DNA of 64,000 nucleotides from Nanobdellota archaeon (GTDB lineage Archaea; Aenigmatarchaeota; Aenigmatarchaeia; Aenigmatarchaeales; Aenigmatarchaeaceae): NCBI GenBank assembly GCA_018901755.1, contig JAHIDZ010000015.1, positions 1 to 64,000 of the forward strand, read 5' to 3'. Shown piece by piece: positions 48,921 to 58,691 of this stretch (position 1 is its first letter; each line of letters starts with the position of its first letter). The notes under the pieces were generated by a model. It saw only the letters and a program-made list of their open reading frames with translations, ran no database searches and was not told where the DNA came from. The position numbers and the translations under genes were made by a program.

Positions 48921-49079
48921 ATGGCTGAAAAGCAGAAAGTTCAAGCACCACAAGGCATGGCAGGACTAGTTCGTTACTATGATGAAGATAATTCTTTAAT
49001 CAGATTAAAGCCTGAGCATGTTATTGGTCTATGTGCTGGTTTAGTTGTTTTAGAGATACTTCTTTACACTTTGGCATAA
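48921..49079 (+). CDS. secG: Preprotein translocase Sec61-beta (archaeal SecG)
   Basis: MAEKQKVQAPQGMAGLVRYYDEDNSLIRLKPEHVIGLCAGLVVLEILLYTLA. Confidence 0.88.
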   Translation: MAEKQKVQAPQGMAGLVRYYDEDNSLIRLKPEHVIGLCAGLVVLEILLYTLA

Positions 49080-49087
49080 ACCTTTAT

Positions 49088-49133
49088 AAATTCACTAACC
49101 TAATGTTATTCTATAAAAATTAGGGGTGAATTT
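49088..49133. promoter_or_regulatory. Inverted repeat directly upstream of the 49137 start codon
   Basis: AAATTCAC..CCTAAT / ATTAGG..GTGAATTT. Confidence 0.5.
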
Positions 49134-49136
49134 TAA

Positions 49137-49760
49137 ATGAATTTTATAGACGCAATAAAAAGGCCAGTCCAAGATATTAAAACACTAATAATAGGAATCA
49201 TTATAATGATAATTCCTATTGTAAGTTTCATAGGAATAGGATATTTCTTGGAATGTGCTAGAACGACCTTGAAAAGAAACAACAAATTACCAGAGTTCAA
49301 AGACTGGACAAACTTGTTTGTAAAGGGTTTGATTGCAGCTATAATAGGTATAATCTATGCAATACCGGTGATGATAGTATTGGTGCTTACAGTTGGTACG
49401 ACGGTACTAGCAGGTGGTTTGTCTGCCATGCAAGGAACAGCACTAATAAACGCACTTGCAACATTAGGAATGGGAATGATTTTAACATTAATAGTTGCTG
49501 CAGTTGTGTCACTACTTTCATCAGTTGCTATGATTCGATATGCTGAGAAAGGAAAATTCGGAGCAGCATTCGAGCTTTCGGCTATATGTAAAAAAGCATT
49601 CACAGGAAAATACTTTGCAGCTTGGTTTGTTTCAATGCTGTACGCAGTATTCATTGTGGTTGTACTATCTTTTATTCCAGTAATCGGAACAACGATAGGA
49701 GCATTTTTAGCTGGAGTAACAGTGTACACCTATTTAGCTGATGCCTACAAGGGAGCGTAG
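49137..49760 (+). CDS. DUF4013-like membrane protein
   Basis: Multiple TM; glycerophosphoryl/DUF4013-like architecture. Confidence 0.6.
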   Translation: MNFIDAIKRPVQDIKTLIIGIIIMIIPIVSFIGIGYFLECARTTLKRNNKLPEFKDWTNLFVKGLIAAIIGIIYAIPVMIVLVLTVGTTVLAGGLSAMQGTALINALATLGMGMILTLIVAAVVSLLSSVAMIRYAEKGKFGAAFELSAICKKAFTGKYFAAWFVSMLYAVFIVVVLSFIPVIGTTIGAFLAGVTVYTYLADAYKGA

Positions 49761-49797
49761 GCCTCCTTTATATTTTTTACTTTTCTTATTATTCTCT

Positions 49798-51045
49798 ATG
49801 AATAACACAGACGTATTAAAATATTATTCTAATCCAAATATTCAACGGTGTATATTAGAATATGCTAAAGATCGTGAAGTCGTTGGTAGTGCTGATGACG
49901 GTGCATTTGCTTCTCGTCCAGATACGTTGATGTATCCAAGTGATATCATAGAACGTATAAATCGTGGTGTGGTAGCGTTCCATTGTTCTGTTGAAAAGTG
50001 GAAAAATCCAATGCAACTTAAGACTGAACTAACGAACGTCGAACTTAATGAGATACGAAAGGGATTTGATTTCATAATTGATATTGATGCTAAAGCTAAG
50101 TTAGAACATGCAAAGATAACAGCTCTAATAGTTTATGGTTTTCTTAAAGAATATGGAATAGAGTCGACTGTAAAGTTTTCAGGTTCTAGAGGATTTCATA
50201 TTTCAATTGCAGAGAACGCATTTCCATCTAGCATCGATTTCAAAAAAATAGCAGTAAGATATCCAGAAGTTCCTCAGGCTCTTGCTAATTTTATACGAGA
50301 AAGAATATCCGACCAGATACTTGATGAACTTGTTACGTTTGAAGGCGGCGTTTCATCTTTAATCAATACAGTTGAAACAATATCAGAATTATCAGCATTC
50401 CAATTCGTAGATTTGGAAAAAAATTGGGGAAATCGACATTTATTCAGAATGCCATATTCATTACATCCAAAAAAATGGTTAGCTTCAGTTCCATTATCAA
50501 TTGATCAGTTGAAGAATTTTAATTTAGACATGGCAAAACCTGAAAATGTTAAAACAGATAATAATTTTCTTGTAAATAAAGAAGGTGAAGCGACACAATT
50601 AATATTAGATGCTTTAGATTGGTCGTCTAAGTTAAAACCAGATGTTATTCCAAAGAAAGATTTTAAACCAAGAATGAAAATAAGAATATCTGAAGAATAT
50701 TTCCCACCATGCATGAAAACTATTTTATCTGGAGAAATAACAGACGGTAGAAAACGTTCATTATTTACAATAGCTTCATTCTTACGTGCAATGAATTGGT
50801 CACAGGAAGAAATAGAGAAACGAATCATGGAATGGAATACGAATTTAGCTAAAGGACAACTTACAGATAGATTATTACGCACACAATTAAAATGGCACTT
50901 CCGACAATCTCGTGAACTTATGCCAGCTAACTGTGAATCAGATGCATTTTACAAATCTATCAATGTTTGCAAACCAGATGAATTCTGTTCTAAAAATCCA
51001 GTGAATTATCCTTTCAATGTATACAAGAAAAACAAGAAAAAATAA
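49798..51045 (+). CDS. priS: DNA primase, PriS-type with PriL-CTD-like Fe-S C-terminus
   Basis: FIIDIDAKAK, KFSGSRGFHI, FRMPYSLHPKKWLASVPL; C-terminal PPCMK...NC...NVC...EFC. Confidence 0.85.
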   Translation: MNNTDVLKYYSNPNIQRCILEYAKDREVVGSADDGAFASRPDTLMYPSDIIERINRGVVAFHCSVEKWKNPMQLKTELTNVELNEIRKGFDFIIDIDAKAKLEHAKITALIVYGFLKEYGIESTVKFSGSRGFHISIAENAFPSSIDFKKIAVRYPEVPQALANFIRERISDQILDELVTFEGGVSSLINTVETISELSAFQFVDLEKNWGNRHLFRMPYSLHPKKWLASVPLSIDQLKNFNLDMAKPENVKTDNNFLVNKEGEATQLILDALDWSSKLKPDVIPKKDFKPRMKIRISEEYFPPCMKTILSGEITDGRKRSLFTIASFLRAMNWSQEEIEKRIMEWNTNLAKGQLTDRLLRTQLKWHFRQSRELMPANCESDAFYKSINVCKPDEFCSKNPVNYPFNVYKKNKKK

Positions 51046-51087
51046 GATGAAAATTAAATTTAAAAAGCTTAGATACGAGTGTTAATT

Positions 51088-51666
51088 ATGGATATCATTA
51101 CTTACGAAACAATAAGGTCTGTTCATAGAAATGAAAAAGATGATGTACTTCAGCAACTTCCTGAAGGATTCTATATGTCTGTAAAGAATTGGCTAATTCA
51201 TAAAAGAACTAATCATGATACTTATTCGCTTTTAGAAGCTGAAAATGCTAAGAAACTTTTAGAAGACATAATTAATAGAAGAGAGAAGAAGATCGTTTTG
51301 AGCGCTTTACGTACAATGCGAGGCGAGCTTCCACCAAAGAGTTTAACAGAATCAGAACAACGATTCTTTGATAGTATAGTATTTACATTAAAACAGTTTA
51401 GAGAGAAGATAAAAGAAGAATCAATGAGTTATGATGAAATAGTTCAACAGAAAATTGATGATACGAAAAAACTTGTAGATGACATGAACTCTGAGATAAA
51501 AATGGATAATAAGAAAATGGTAAAAATGCTTGAAGATATGCCTGCTTTTGTTGGAACAGATTCAAATAGTTATGGTCCATTTAAGAAAGGTGATGTTGTT
51601 TCATTACCAGATGATGTAATGACTCTTTTATTGGCTAGAGGCACAGCCGAAGATATTTTAGATTAA
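51088..51666 (+). CDS. GINS complex subunit (Gins51-like)
   Basis: Adjacent to primase; A-domain ALRTMRGELPPKSLTESEQRFFDSI; C-terminal GPFKKGDVVSLPDDVMTLLLARGTAE B-domain. Confidence 0.75.
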   Translation: MDIITYETIRSVHRNEKDDVLQQLPEGFYMSVKNWLIHKRTNHDTYSLLEAENAKKLLEDIINRREKKIVLSALRTMRGELPPKSLTESEQRFFDSIVFTLKQFREKIKEESMSYDEIVQQKIDDTKKLVDDMNSEIKMDNKKMVKMLEDMPAFVGTDSNSYGPFKKGDVVSLPDDVMTLLLARGTAEDILD

Positions 51667-51696
51667 GTTTATATACTTTCATGATAAGTGTTTTTT

Positions 51697-51981
51697 ATGA
51701 TAAGTCCAAAGATGCAAAATAAATATTGTCCGATATGTAAGAAGCATACTTTACATGAAGTAAAGAAAGTTTCTGTAAGCAAAAAGAAAAGATTAATGGC
51801 ATCAGGACAAAGAAGATTTAAAAGAAAAATGAAAGGATTTGGATCATTCCCAAAATCAAACCCCGGAGATCGAGCTAAACCTACAAGAAAATTAGACATA
51901 ACTTATAAATGTAAAACATGTAATAAGTCTCATAACATAGGAAAGGGTTTCAGAATAAAAAAATTCGAACAAACACGGTGA
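51697..51981 (+). CDS. rpl44e: Ribosomal protein L44e
   Basis: YCPICKKHTLHEV...CKTCNKS. Confidence 0.93.
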   Translation: MISPKMQNKYCPICKKHTLHEVKKVSVSKKKRLMASGQRRFKRKMKGFGSFPKSNPGDRAKPTRKLDITYKCKTCNKSHNIGKGFRIKKFEQTR

Positions 51982-51985
51982 GTAA

Positions 51986-52174
51986 ATGAGAGGAAAAGCA
52001 TTATTACCAACAACAAAATTTTTGAAAGTAACTTGTTCTAAATGCAAGAATGAACAAATTATATTTAATAAAGCATCATTAAATGTAAAGTGTCTTGTAT
52101 GTGGAACAATTTTATCTGAATCAACTGGTGGAAAATCAAAAATAAAAGCTAAAGTTCTTCAGGTAATGGCTTAA
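51986..52174 (+). CDS. rps27e: Ribosomal protein S27e
   Basis: FLKVTCSKCKNEQIIFNKASLNVKCLVCGTILSESTGGK. Confidence 0.93.
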   Translation: MRGKALLPTTKFLKVTCSKCKNEQIIFNKASLNVKCLVCGTILSESTGGKSKIKAKVLQVMA

Positions 52175-52204
52175 AGTTATATATTGAAATTCTCAAGTAT
52201 AATT

Positions 52205-52414
52205 ATGAATAATTTCATATTATTAACAATATGTCTTATATTGATTATTTTAGTTTCTGGATGCGTCGCACCAATTAGTGAGAAAACAATAATTGATAAG
52301 ATGAAAAATTCTACAAGTTCTATGTTAAAGGGTATTGCTAATACGCTTATTGATAATTTTGTTACTGATTTCTTTAATTCGTTTACAACAAACAATACCA
52401 ATAGTACCAGTTAA
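52205..52414 (+). CDS. Small lipoprotein
   Basis: Lipobox LVSGC. Confidence 0.55.
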   Translation: MNNFILLTICLILIILVSGCVAPISEKTIIDKMKNSTSSMLKGIANTLIDNFVTDFFNSFTTNNTNSTS

Positions 52415-52453
52415 TACTAAAGTTTAAAAACCTCTCTATCTTATAGTGTCTTT

Positions 52454-53215
52454 ATGGTAAACAAAGGAGTGCCTCGAAGAGGAGATCTTGTTATAGCAAC
52501 TGTTACACGATTAAATCCATATTCAGTGATTGTGAAATTAGATGAATATGATAAAGAAGGTATGATACACATATCTGAAGTTGCAAGAAGATGGGTACAG
52601 GACATAAAAAAAGTTATTAAGATGGGACAGACAGTTGTAGCTCTTGTTGTTAATGTTTCTGACGATTCGATATCTCTAAGTTTGAAAAGAGTAAATAAGT
52701 ATGAAGCTGAAGAAAAGTTAAAACAATTTAAGAGAGAGAAGAAAGCAGAGAAACTTTTAAAATTAGTTGCCAAAAATTTAGGATTAAAATATGATGAAGT
52801 TTATCCAACAATTGGTTTTAAGTTAAAAGAAAAGTTTGAAGAACTTTTTGTAGGATTTCAGATAGCAAGTACATTAGAAGGAAAAGAAACACTACTAGAA
52901 AAAGGATTTACAGCAAAAGAAACTGAAGCAATTTGTGAAGTAGCAAAACATGCAATGGAAATAAAGGAACTTAAGATGAAGAAATTTATAGAATTAAAAT
53001 GTTACAAATCAAACGGTGTTGAAATAATTAAAAAAATACTTATTGATACGGAAAAGAAATTTAAAATAGAGATAAGATGTGTTAGTGCACCTGAATATTC
53101 TTTAGCCATTGAAACAAAAAATGCAAAACTTGGTGAGAAGAAATTGGTTGCGTCGTTCGAAGATATTAAAAAACAAATGGGCTCTCAAGGAGAATGTATT
53201 CTAAAGGATGAATAA
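52454..53215 (+). CDS. eif2a: Translation initiation factor aIF2-alpha
   Basis: S1 domain [34 protein letters not shown]. Confidence 0.93.
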   Translation: MVNKGVPRRGDLVIATVTRLNPYSVIVKLDEYDKEGMIHISEVARRWVQDIKKVIKMGQTVVALVVNVSDDSISLSLKRVNKYEAEEKLKQFKREKKAEKLLKLVAKNLGLKYDEVYPTIGFKLKEKFEELFVGFQIASTLEGKETLLEKGFTAKETEAICEVAKHAMEIKELKMKKFIELKCYKSNGVEIIKKILIDTEKKFKIEIRCVSAPEYSLAIETKNAKLGEKKLVASFEDIKKQMGSQGECILKDE

Positions 53216-53216
53216 T

Positions 53217-53363
53217 ATGTTAAAAAAATGTACAAAATGTAATACTTATACATTGAAAGATGTTTGTAAATGTGGCGGTAAAGCCGTGAGTGCGCATCCG
53301 CCAAAATTTTCAATGATTAAAGAACAGAAATACGGGAAATATAGAAGACAAGCAAAGGCTTAA
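53217..53363 (+). CDS. nop10: Ribosome biogenesis protein Nop10
   Basis: [48 protein letters not shown], downstream of aIF2-alpha. Confidence 0.93.
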   Translation: MLKKCTKCNTYTLKDVCKCGGKAVSAHPPKFSMIKEQKYGKYRRQAKA

Positions 53364-53406
53364 AAAATAAAATCAAGACATAAACTTTAAAAGCATCAAA
53401 CAGAAT

Positions 53407-54192
53407 ATGATTACTATGAAAGAAACAACAATCATAACTCTTGAAAAACCAAAATTAAGAAATCCAATATGTATTGTTGGACTTCCGGGGATAGGAAATA
53501 TAGGAAGAATCGCAATGGGTTATGCAGTTCAACAATTAAAAGCTAAAAAATTCGCAGAATTATATTCACCATATTTCTTTCCATTTGTTATGATTCATGA
53601 AGATAAAATTCACACATTAAGAAACGAATTTTATTATTACAAAGATAAGAAAAGAGATTATATTTTTGTAATTGGAGATTGTCAGTCTTATGATCCAAAG
53701 GGTCATCATGAAGTTGCAGGAAGTATTTTAGAATTTTTAAAATCATTTGGATGTAAAGAAGTTATAACAATTGGTGGATTTGGAACAGGCAAAGTTACTG
53801 AAAAACCTCAAGTCTATGGTGCAGCAACAGACCAGAGTATTATTGATGATTTTAAGAAATCGGGTGTTAAATTTGATGTTACTGGAAAAATAACAACTAT
53901 TGTAGGAGCTTCAGGATTAATAGTTGGTTTAAGCAATGCCTATGGAATGAAAGGAATATGTTTACTCGGAGAAACCAGCGGTTATCCAATTATAACAGAT
54001 CCAACTGCGGCAGAGGCTGTTTTAACAGTTCTTCAGAAAACTTTAAATATGAAATTAGATCTTAAGAAATTAGATGAAAAAGTAAAGGCAATGCATGAAT
54101 TTATAAAGAAATTAGACAGTATACAACAACAGGCAACTGAGCAAATCTCAGGTGGCGGAAAGAAGAAAGATGATTTAAAATATATTGGGTGA
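53407..54192 (+). CDS. PAC2-family protein (proteasome assembly chaperone-like)
   Basis: GLPGIGNIGRIA, SGLIVGLSNAYGMKGICLLGETSGYPI. Confidence 0.85.
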   Translation: MITMKETTIITLEKPKLRNPICIVGLPGIGNIGRIAMGYAVQQLKAKKFAELYSPYFFPFVMIHEDKIHTLRNEFYYYKDKKRDYIFVIGDCQSYDPKGHHEVAGSILEFLKSFGCKEVITIGGFGTGKVTEKPQVYGAATDQSIIDDFKKSGVKFDVTGKITTIVGASGLIVGLSNAYGMKGICLLGETSGYPIITDPTAAEAVLTVLQKTLNMKLDLKKLDEKVKAMHEFIKKLDSIQQQATEQISGGGKKKDDLKYIG

Positions 54193-54197
54193 TTATG

Positions 54198-54389
54198 ATG
54201 GAAAATTACACTAGATTTGAAAGAGCAAGAATGATAGGTGCACGCGCTTTACAGATAGCTAGAGGAGCACCACTATTGTTTAAAACAGATTTAAAGGATC
54301 CTATAAAAATAGCAGAATTGGAATTTGAACAAGGAATTTTACCTATGGGCATCCGAAGAAAAATGCCGCTAAGAATGGAAACTGCTTAA
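54198..54389 (+). CDS. rpoK: RNA polymerase subunit K
   Basis: TRFERARMIGARALQIARGAP...A..E...G.LP..I. Confidence 0.88.
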   Translation: MENYTRFERARMIGARALQIARGAPLLFKTDLKDPIKIAELEFEQGILPMGIRRKMPLRMETA

Positions 54390-54395
54390 GTTTAT

Positions 54396-54671
54396 ATGTT
54401 TTTTCTACCTAGTATATTTGTGATTAAACTTAATCAGGTTGAATCTAAAATCATTGATAGATTGATTCAAGATACTTCTAGGAAAAATATTAAAAGTTTT
54501 AATATTTCACATTATGCGAAGGTATTTGATATTAATCCGGCGCTATTTGAAAAAACAATTAATTATCTTGAAGAAATTTATCTTCTTAAAAAACATGGAG
54601 AAGCATACACATGGGGAGATAATAAACCATTTTTAAGAAAAGAAAAACAGTCTTATTATTTACATTTATAA
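54396..54671 (+). CDS. Hypothetical HTH-like protein
   Basis: 91 aa ORF. Confidence 0.45.
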   Translation: MFFLPSIFVIKLNQVESKIIDRLIQDTSRKNIKSFNISHYAKVFDINPALFEKTINYLEEIYLLKKHGEAYTWGDNKPFLRKEKQSYYLHL

Positions 54672-54691
54672 AACAGAAACAAATAATTATT

Positions 54692-55765
54692 ATGATTAAA
54701 CGTATTGTTATAGACCAAATCTTAGATTCTCGAAAAAACAGGCAAATTCGGGCTATATTATATACAAATACTGGTAAATATTGGGGGTCTGCACCAGCCG
54801 GCGCATCAACTGGTAAATATGAAGCAAAAGTAAAATCTAATTCTGTTGCGATAAAAGAATTCAATAAAATAAAAGATAAGATTAAAGATGAGAAACAAAT
54901 TGATAAAATAATTTCAAAGCTTCCGGCTAATATTTCTACACCATTATCGATAGCTGCATGGAAAGCAAATGTAAAATATTCTAACATATTTCCTTATCCT
55001 TTAGGTAATGTTATTGGTGGTGGGGCTCATGGCGGATTTACTAAAATACAAGAATTTTTAGTTTGTCCAGTTAAGGCTAAAACTATGAAAGAAGCAGTTG
55101 AAATGAATAAGAAAATACATAAAGAAATTGGTCAAGCTTTACATAGTGGAAAGAATGATGAGGGTGCGTGGAAGTCAAAGCACGACGAGTTCATTACGCT
55201 TGATATTTTATCAAAAGTTGCAAATGATTACGGTGCGCGAATTGGTTTAGACATTGCAGCTACAGAAATATTAAAGAAAGGAAAATATTGTTATTCGTTT
55301 GGTTGTATACATAAAAATGAACAGATTGATTTTGTAAGAGATTTAATTCAAACATATAAATTATTTTATGTGGAAGATCCTTTTGAAGAAAATGATTTTT
55401 CTAGTTTCAAAGAATTGAAAAATAAAACAAATTGCTTAATAGTTGGTGACGATTTAACAACAACAAATCCACAAAGATTGATGAAAGCAAAGAGTTCGAT
55501 TAATGGAATTATAATCAAAGTAAATCAGATTGGTACTGTGTCTAAAGCACTAGAAACAATTACGTTAGCAAGAAAAAATAAAATAACTCCAATTATTTCT
55601 CATAGATCTGGTGAGACAATGGATTCATTTATCGCTGATTTTGCTGTTTCTACGAAAGCACCATTAATTAAATGTGGTATCTATGGCAAAGAAAGAGAAG
55701 CAAAAACTAAAAGATTAACAGAACTTTGGAAGAAAACAAAGAATCCAAGGATGAATAGGGTTTAA
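54692..55765 (+). CDS. eno: Divergent, short enolase
   Basis: PAGASTGKYEA, YVEDPFEENDF, IVGDDLTTTNPQR, KVNQIGTVSKALE, SHRSGETMDSFIADFAV. Confidence 0.88.
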   Translation: MIKRIVIDQILDSRKNRQIRAILYTNTGKYWGSAPAGASTGKYEAKVKSNSVAIKEFNKIKDKIKDEKQIDKIISKLPANISTPLSIAAWKANVKYSNIFPYPLGNVIGGGAHGGFTKIQEFLVCPVKAKTMKEAVEMNKKIHKEIGQALHSGKNDEGAWKSKHDEFITLDILSKVANDYGARIGLDIAATEILKKGKYCYSFGCIHKNEQIDFVRDLIQTYKLFYVEDPFEENDFSSFKELKNKTNCLIVGDDLTTTNPQRLMKAKSSINGIIIKVNQIGTVSKALETITLARKNKITPIISHRSGETMDSFIADFAVSTKAPLIKCGIYGKEREAKTKRLTELWKKTKNPRMNRV

Positions 55766-55789
55766 ATCCTTTTCTATCGAATTATATTT

Positions 55790-56047
55790 ATGGCACCAAT
55801 AGGTTATGTAATGCTTTCCATTGCATCAAAGAAAGAACATAATGTTTACAACGCTTTATCAAAACTCCAGGAAAATAAAACAGATAATGTAACTATAACA
55901 AATATAGATCCAGTTTTTGGAGAACATGATTTTATAATACGTTTAGAAGCTGAAGATCATGCTATTCTTGGAAAATATATAGTAGAAAGAGTAAGATCAA
56001 TTCCTGGTGTAATTGGTACAAAGACGCTTGCAGGAATAAAATTTTAA
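55790..56047 (+). CDS. Lrp/AsnC ligand-binding (RAM) domain protein
   Basis: Stand-alone RAM-like domain, GEHDFIIRLEAED. Confidence 0.75.
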   Translation: MAPIGYVMLSIASKKEHNVYNALSKLQENKTDNVTITNIDPVFGEHDFIIRLEAEDHAILGKYIVERVRSIPGVIGTKTLAGIKF

Positions 56048-57444
56048 ATCTTCTTAACATTTGGTCCATCTGGAGAATCTTCTAAAATATAACCAAGATC
56101 TTTAATTTCATCTCTAATTCTGTCCGATTCTTTGAAGTCTTTTTTCTTTCTAGCGTTTTCTCTCGCTTTAATTAGATTTATTATTTCTTTTGGAGTCTCT
56201 TCTTTTTCATGTTCTAGAATTCCTAAGATTTTATCAAAGTCCATTAATAAATCATAGACATCTTTCAGATTTTTTTCAGATAGTTTATTTCCATCCATTA
56301 TTCTATTTGTATCGTTTACAAGTTCGAAAATAGCTGCTAGAGCAATTGGCATATTAAGATCATCATCTAAACCTTTTTCAAATTTATTTTTTGTTTCAAT
56401 TACTTTTTTATTTAGTTCTTTATTGAATTCGCCTTTAGGTTTCATCTCTTGTATTTTATCAATAAAGTCAATTAATTTTCTTACAGTATTTTGAGCAGAT
56501 TTCATAGATTCTTCAGTGAAATTTATTTCAGTTCTATAGTGTGGTGACATGAGAAGATATCTTACGGCCTTATCACCATATTTATTGACTGCATCACGGG
56601 CTGTTATTATATTACCTATAGACTTAGCCATTTTTTCATTGTTAATCAATATGAATTCTGAATGTATCCAGTAGTTGCAGAATTTTGATTTATGTGCTCC
56701 TTCGGCTTGAGCAATTTCATCTTCGTGATGTGGAAACATTAAATCTTTTCCGCCGCCATGAATATCTATTGGTAAACCGAGATATTTGGAAGACATTGTG
56801 GAACATTCGATGTGCCAGCCTGGGAATCCTACACCGAATGGCGAATCCCATTTCATAGGATAGTCTTTATGGGCAGGGAACCATAGAACAAAATCACCTT
56901 CATGTTTCTTTTCACCGTTAGTTTCATTTCGCTGTTTTTCTAGAAATTCAGTATTTTGCTTAGATAATTTACCGTAATCTTTTATTTTAGAAATATCATA
57001 ATATACAAAGCCATTTGATTCATATGCATAACCGTTTTCAATTAATTTCTGAATGGTTTTTATTATATCATCTATATGCTCTGAAGCACGTGGTGATATG
57101 TCTGGTTTTTCTATTCCTAATAATTTTAAATCTTTGAAATATTCTTCAATCATTAATTCAACGAAAGCAAATGCATCCATGTTTCTTTGATGCGCTCCTT
57201 TCATTATTTTATCTTCACCTGCATCTGTTAGATGACCAACGTCTGTTAGATTTTGAACATATTTAACTTGAAATCCTTTCCATTTTAAGAATCTATAAAG
57301 AATGTCAAATGCTGTGAATGTTCGTGCATTTCCAATATGCATCGGTCCATATACTGTCGGGCCACAGACATACATGTAAACATGTCCTGGTTCACGTGGT
57401 TTGAATTCTTCTTTTTTTCTAGTTAATGTATTAAATAATTTCAT
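56044..57444 (-). CDS. cysS: Cysteinyl-tRNA synthetase
   Basis: YVCGPTVYGPMHIGNARTFTAFD, GWHIECSTMSSKYLG, KMAKSIGN. Confidence 0.96.
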   Translation of the reverse strand: MKLFNTLTRKKEEFKPREPGHVYMYVCGPTVYGPMHIGNARTFTAFDILYRFLKWKGFQVKYVQNLTDVGHLTDAGEDKIMKGAHQRNMDAFAFVELMIEEYFKDLKLLGIEKPDISPRASEHIDDIIKTIQKLIENGYAYESNGFVYYDISKIKDYGKLSKQNTEFLEKQRNETNGEKKHEGDFVLWFPAHKDYPMKWDSPFGVGFPGWHIECSTMSSKYLGLPIDIHGGGKDLMFPHHEDEIAQAEGAHKSKFCNYWIHSEFILINNEKMAKSIGNIITARDAVNKYGDKAVRYLLMSPHYRTEINFTEESMKSAQNTVRKLIDFIDKIQEMKPKGEFNKELNKKVIETKNKFEKGLDDDLNMPIALAAIFELVNDTNRIMDGNKLSEKNLKDVYDLLMDFDKILGILEHEKEETPKEIINLIKARENARKKKDFKESDRIRDEIKDLGYILEDSPDGPNVKKI

Positions 57445-57455
57445 AGTAATCACAA

Positions 57456-57529
57456 TGGAGGCAGGGGGGAGAGTCGAACTCCCTTGGGCGGTTTTGCAGA
57501 CCGCTACATGGCCGTTCTGTCACCCCACC
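57456..57529 (-). tRNA. tRNA-Cys(GCA)
   Basis: Cloverleaf on reverse complement, anticodon arm GCGGT CTGCAAA ACCGC, U73, encoded CCA. Confidence 0.92.
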
Positions 57530-57536
57530 ATATGCT

Positions 57537-58415
57537 TTAATTATCGTGAGTAATACTTAAATATTTCTCACCACCATCAGCTGATAGTACAACGATCAGT
57601 CCGTGTTTGATTTTCTTTGCCTTTTCTAATGCTGCATAAATTACTGCACCCGAACTTAATCCTAAGAATAATCCTTTTGTTGTCATATCTTTTTGTATTC
57701 TAATTGTTTGCTCTAATGTAACAATTGTTTTTTCATCAATTTTAGTCAGATCAAGTATGTCAGGTTTTATTTGAATTTCTAAATTCTTTAGACCTTGGAT
57801 TGGCGTATTCTTATGCGGCTCAACACCAATTATTTTTATATTAGGATCCTTTTCTTTGAGATATTTACCAATGCCCATTATTGTTCCTCCTGTTCCAATA
57901 CCAGCTATAAAATGCGTTATCTGACCGCTAGTCTGCTTCCATATCTCTGGTCCTGTTGTTTTATAATGAGCTAGAATATTGTACCCGTTCGCGTATTGAT
58001 TAATATAAAAATATTTTGGATTTTTGGCAAGTTCTCTAGCTTTGTTGGCAGCATCGTCAATTGTTCCCGGAACTAAAATTAGTTTAGCATCATACACTCT
58101 AATCATCTTTCTTCTCTCGATACTCATTGATTCTGGCATTACTATATTTACTTCATAACCTTTCAGTTTACCTATCATTGCTAAAGATATTCCTGTGTTT
58201 CCAGACGTTGATTCAAGAAGTATTTTATCTTTAGTTAATAATCTTTTATTTTCAGAAGATTCTAAAATTTCTTTTATTATTCTGTCTTTTACTGAACCGC
58301 TTGGGTTAAACTTTTCTAGTTTAACGAGTATTCTTACATTTTTGTTAGGACTTTCTATTTCAACCAAAGGAGTATTTCCTATTAGATCTAATGCATTCTT
58401 TGCAAAGATATTCAC
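57537..58415 (-). CDS. Cysteine synthase
   Basis: NPSGSVKDRI, STSGNTGISLA, GIGTGGTIMGIGKYLKE, GLSSGA. Confidence 0.92.
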   Translation of the reverse strand: MNIFAKNALDLIGNTPLVEIESPNKNVRILVKLEKFNPSGSVKDRIIKEILESSENKRLLTKDKILLESTSGNTGISLAMIGKLKGYEVNIVMPESMSIERRKMIRVYDAKLILVPGTIDDAANKARELAKNPKYFYINQYANGYNILAHYKTTGPEIWKQTSGQITHFIAGIGTGGTIMGIGKYLKEKDPNIKIIGVEPHKNTPIQGLKNLEIQIKPDILDLTKIDEKTIVTLEQTIRIQKDMTTKGLFLGLSSGAVIYAALEKAKKIKHGLIVVLSADGGEKYLSITHDN

Positions 58416-58448
58416 CGTTCATTTTCCCTACTTTAATATTGTTCATAT

Positions 58449-58691
58449 TTATGCGCCACCTGGATTTTGTTCTATTCTCTTTTTCTTTATTCTTTCAATA
58501 AGATCCTTCGGAACAACACCTTCAGTTAAACTTTTGTATATATTTTCTGCTTCACCTTTATCTAATTTTAGTTCACGATATTTGCTATCTGGAAGCAGGT
58601 TCGTAACAAAGGCGTCAGTTAACAAAATTTCCCCAATTTCCTTTAAGTTAAAACTCCCATAAGATTTATTTAGTTCACTCATTTCTTTCAC
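58449..58691 (-). CDS. Hypothetical protein
   Basis: 80 aa ORF overlapping upstream gene. Confidence 0.5.
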   Translation of the reverse strand: MKEMSELNKSYGSFNLKEIGEILLTDAFVTNLLPDSKYRELKLDKGEAENIYKSLTEGVVPKDLIERIKKKRIEQNPGGA

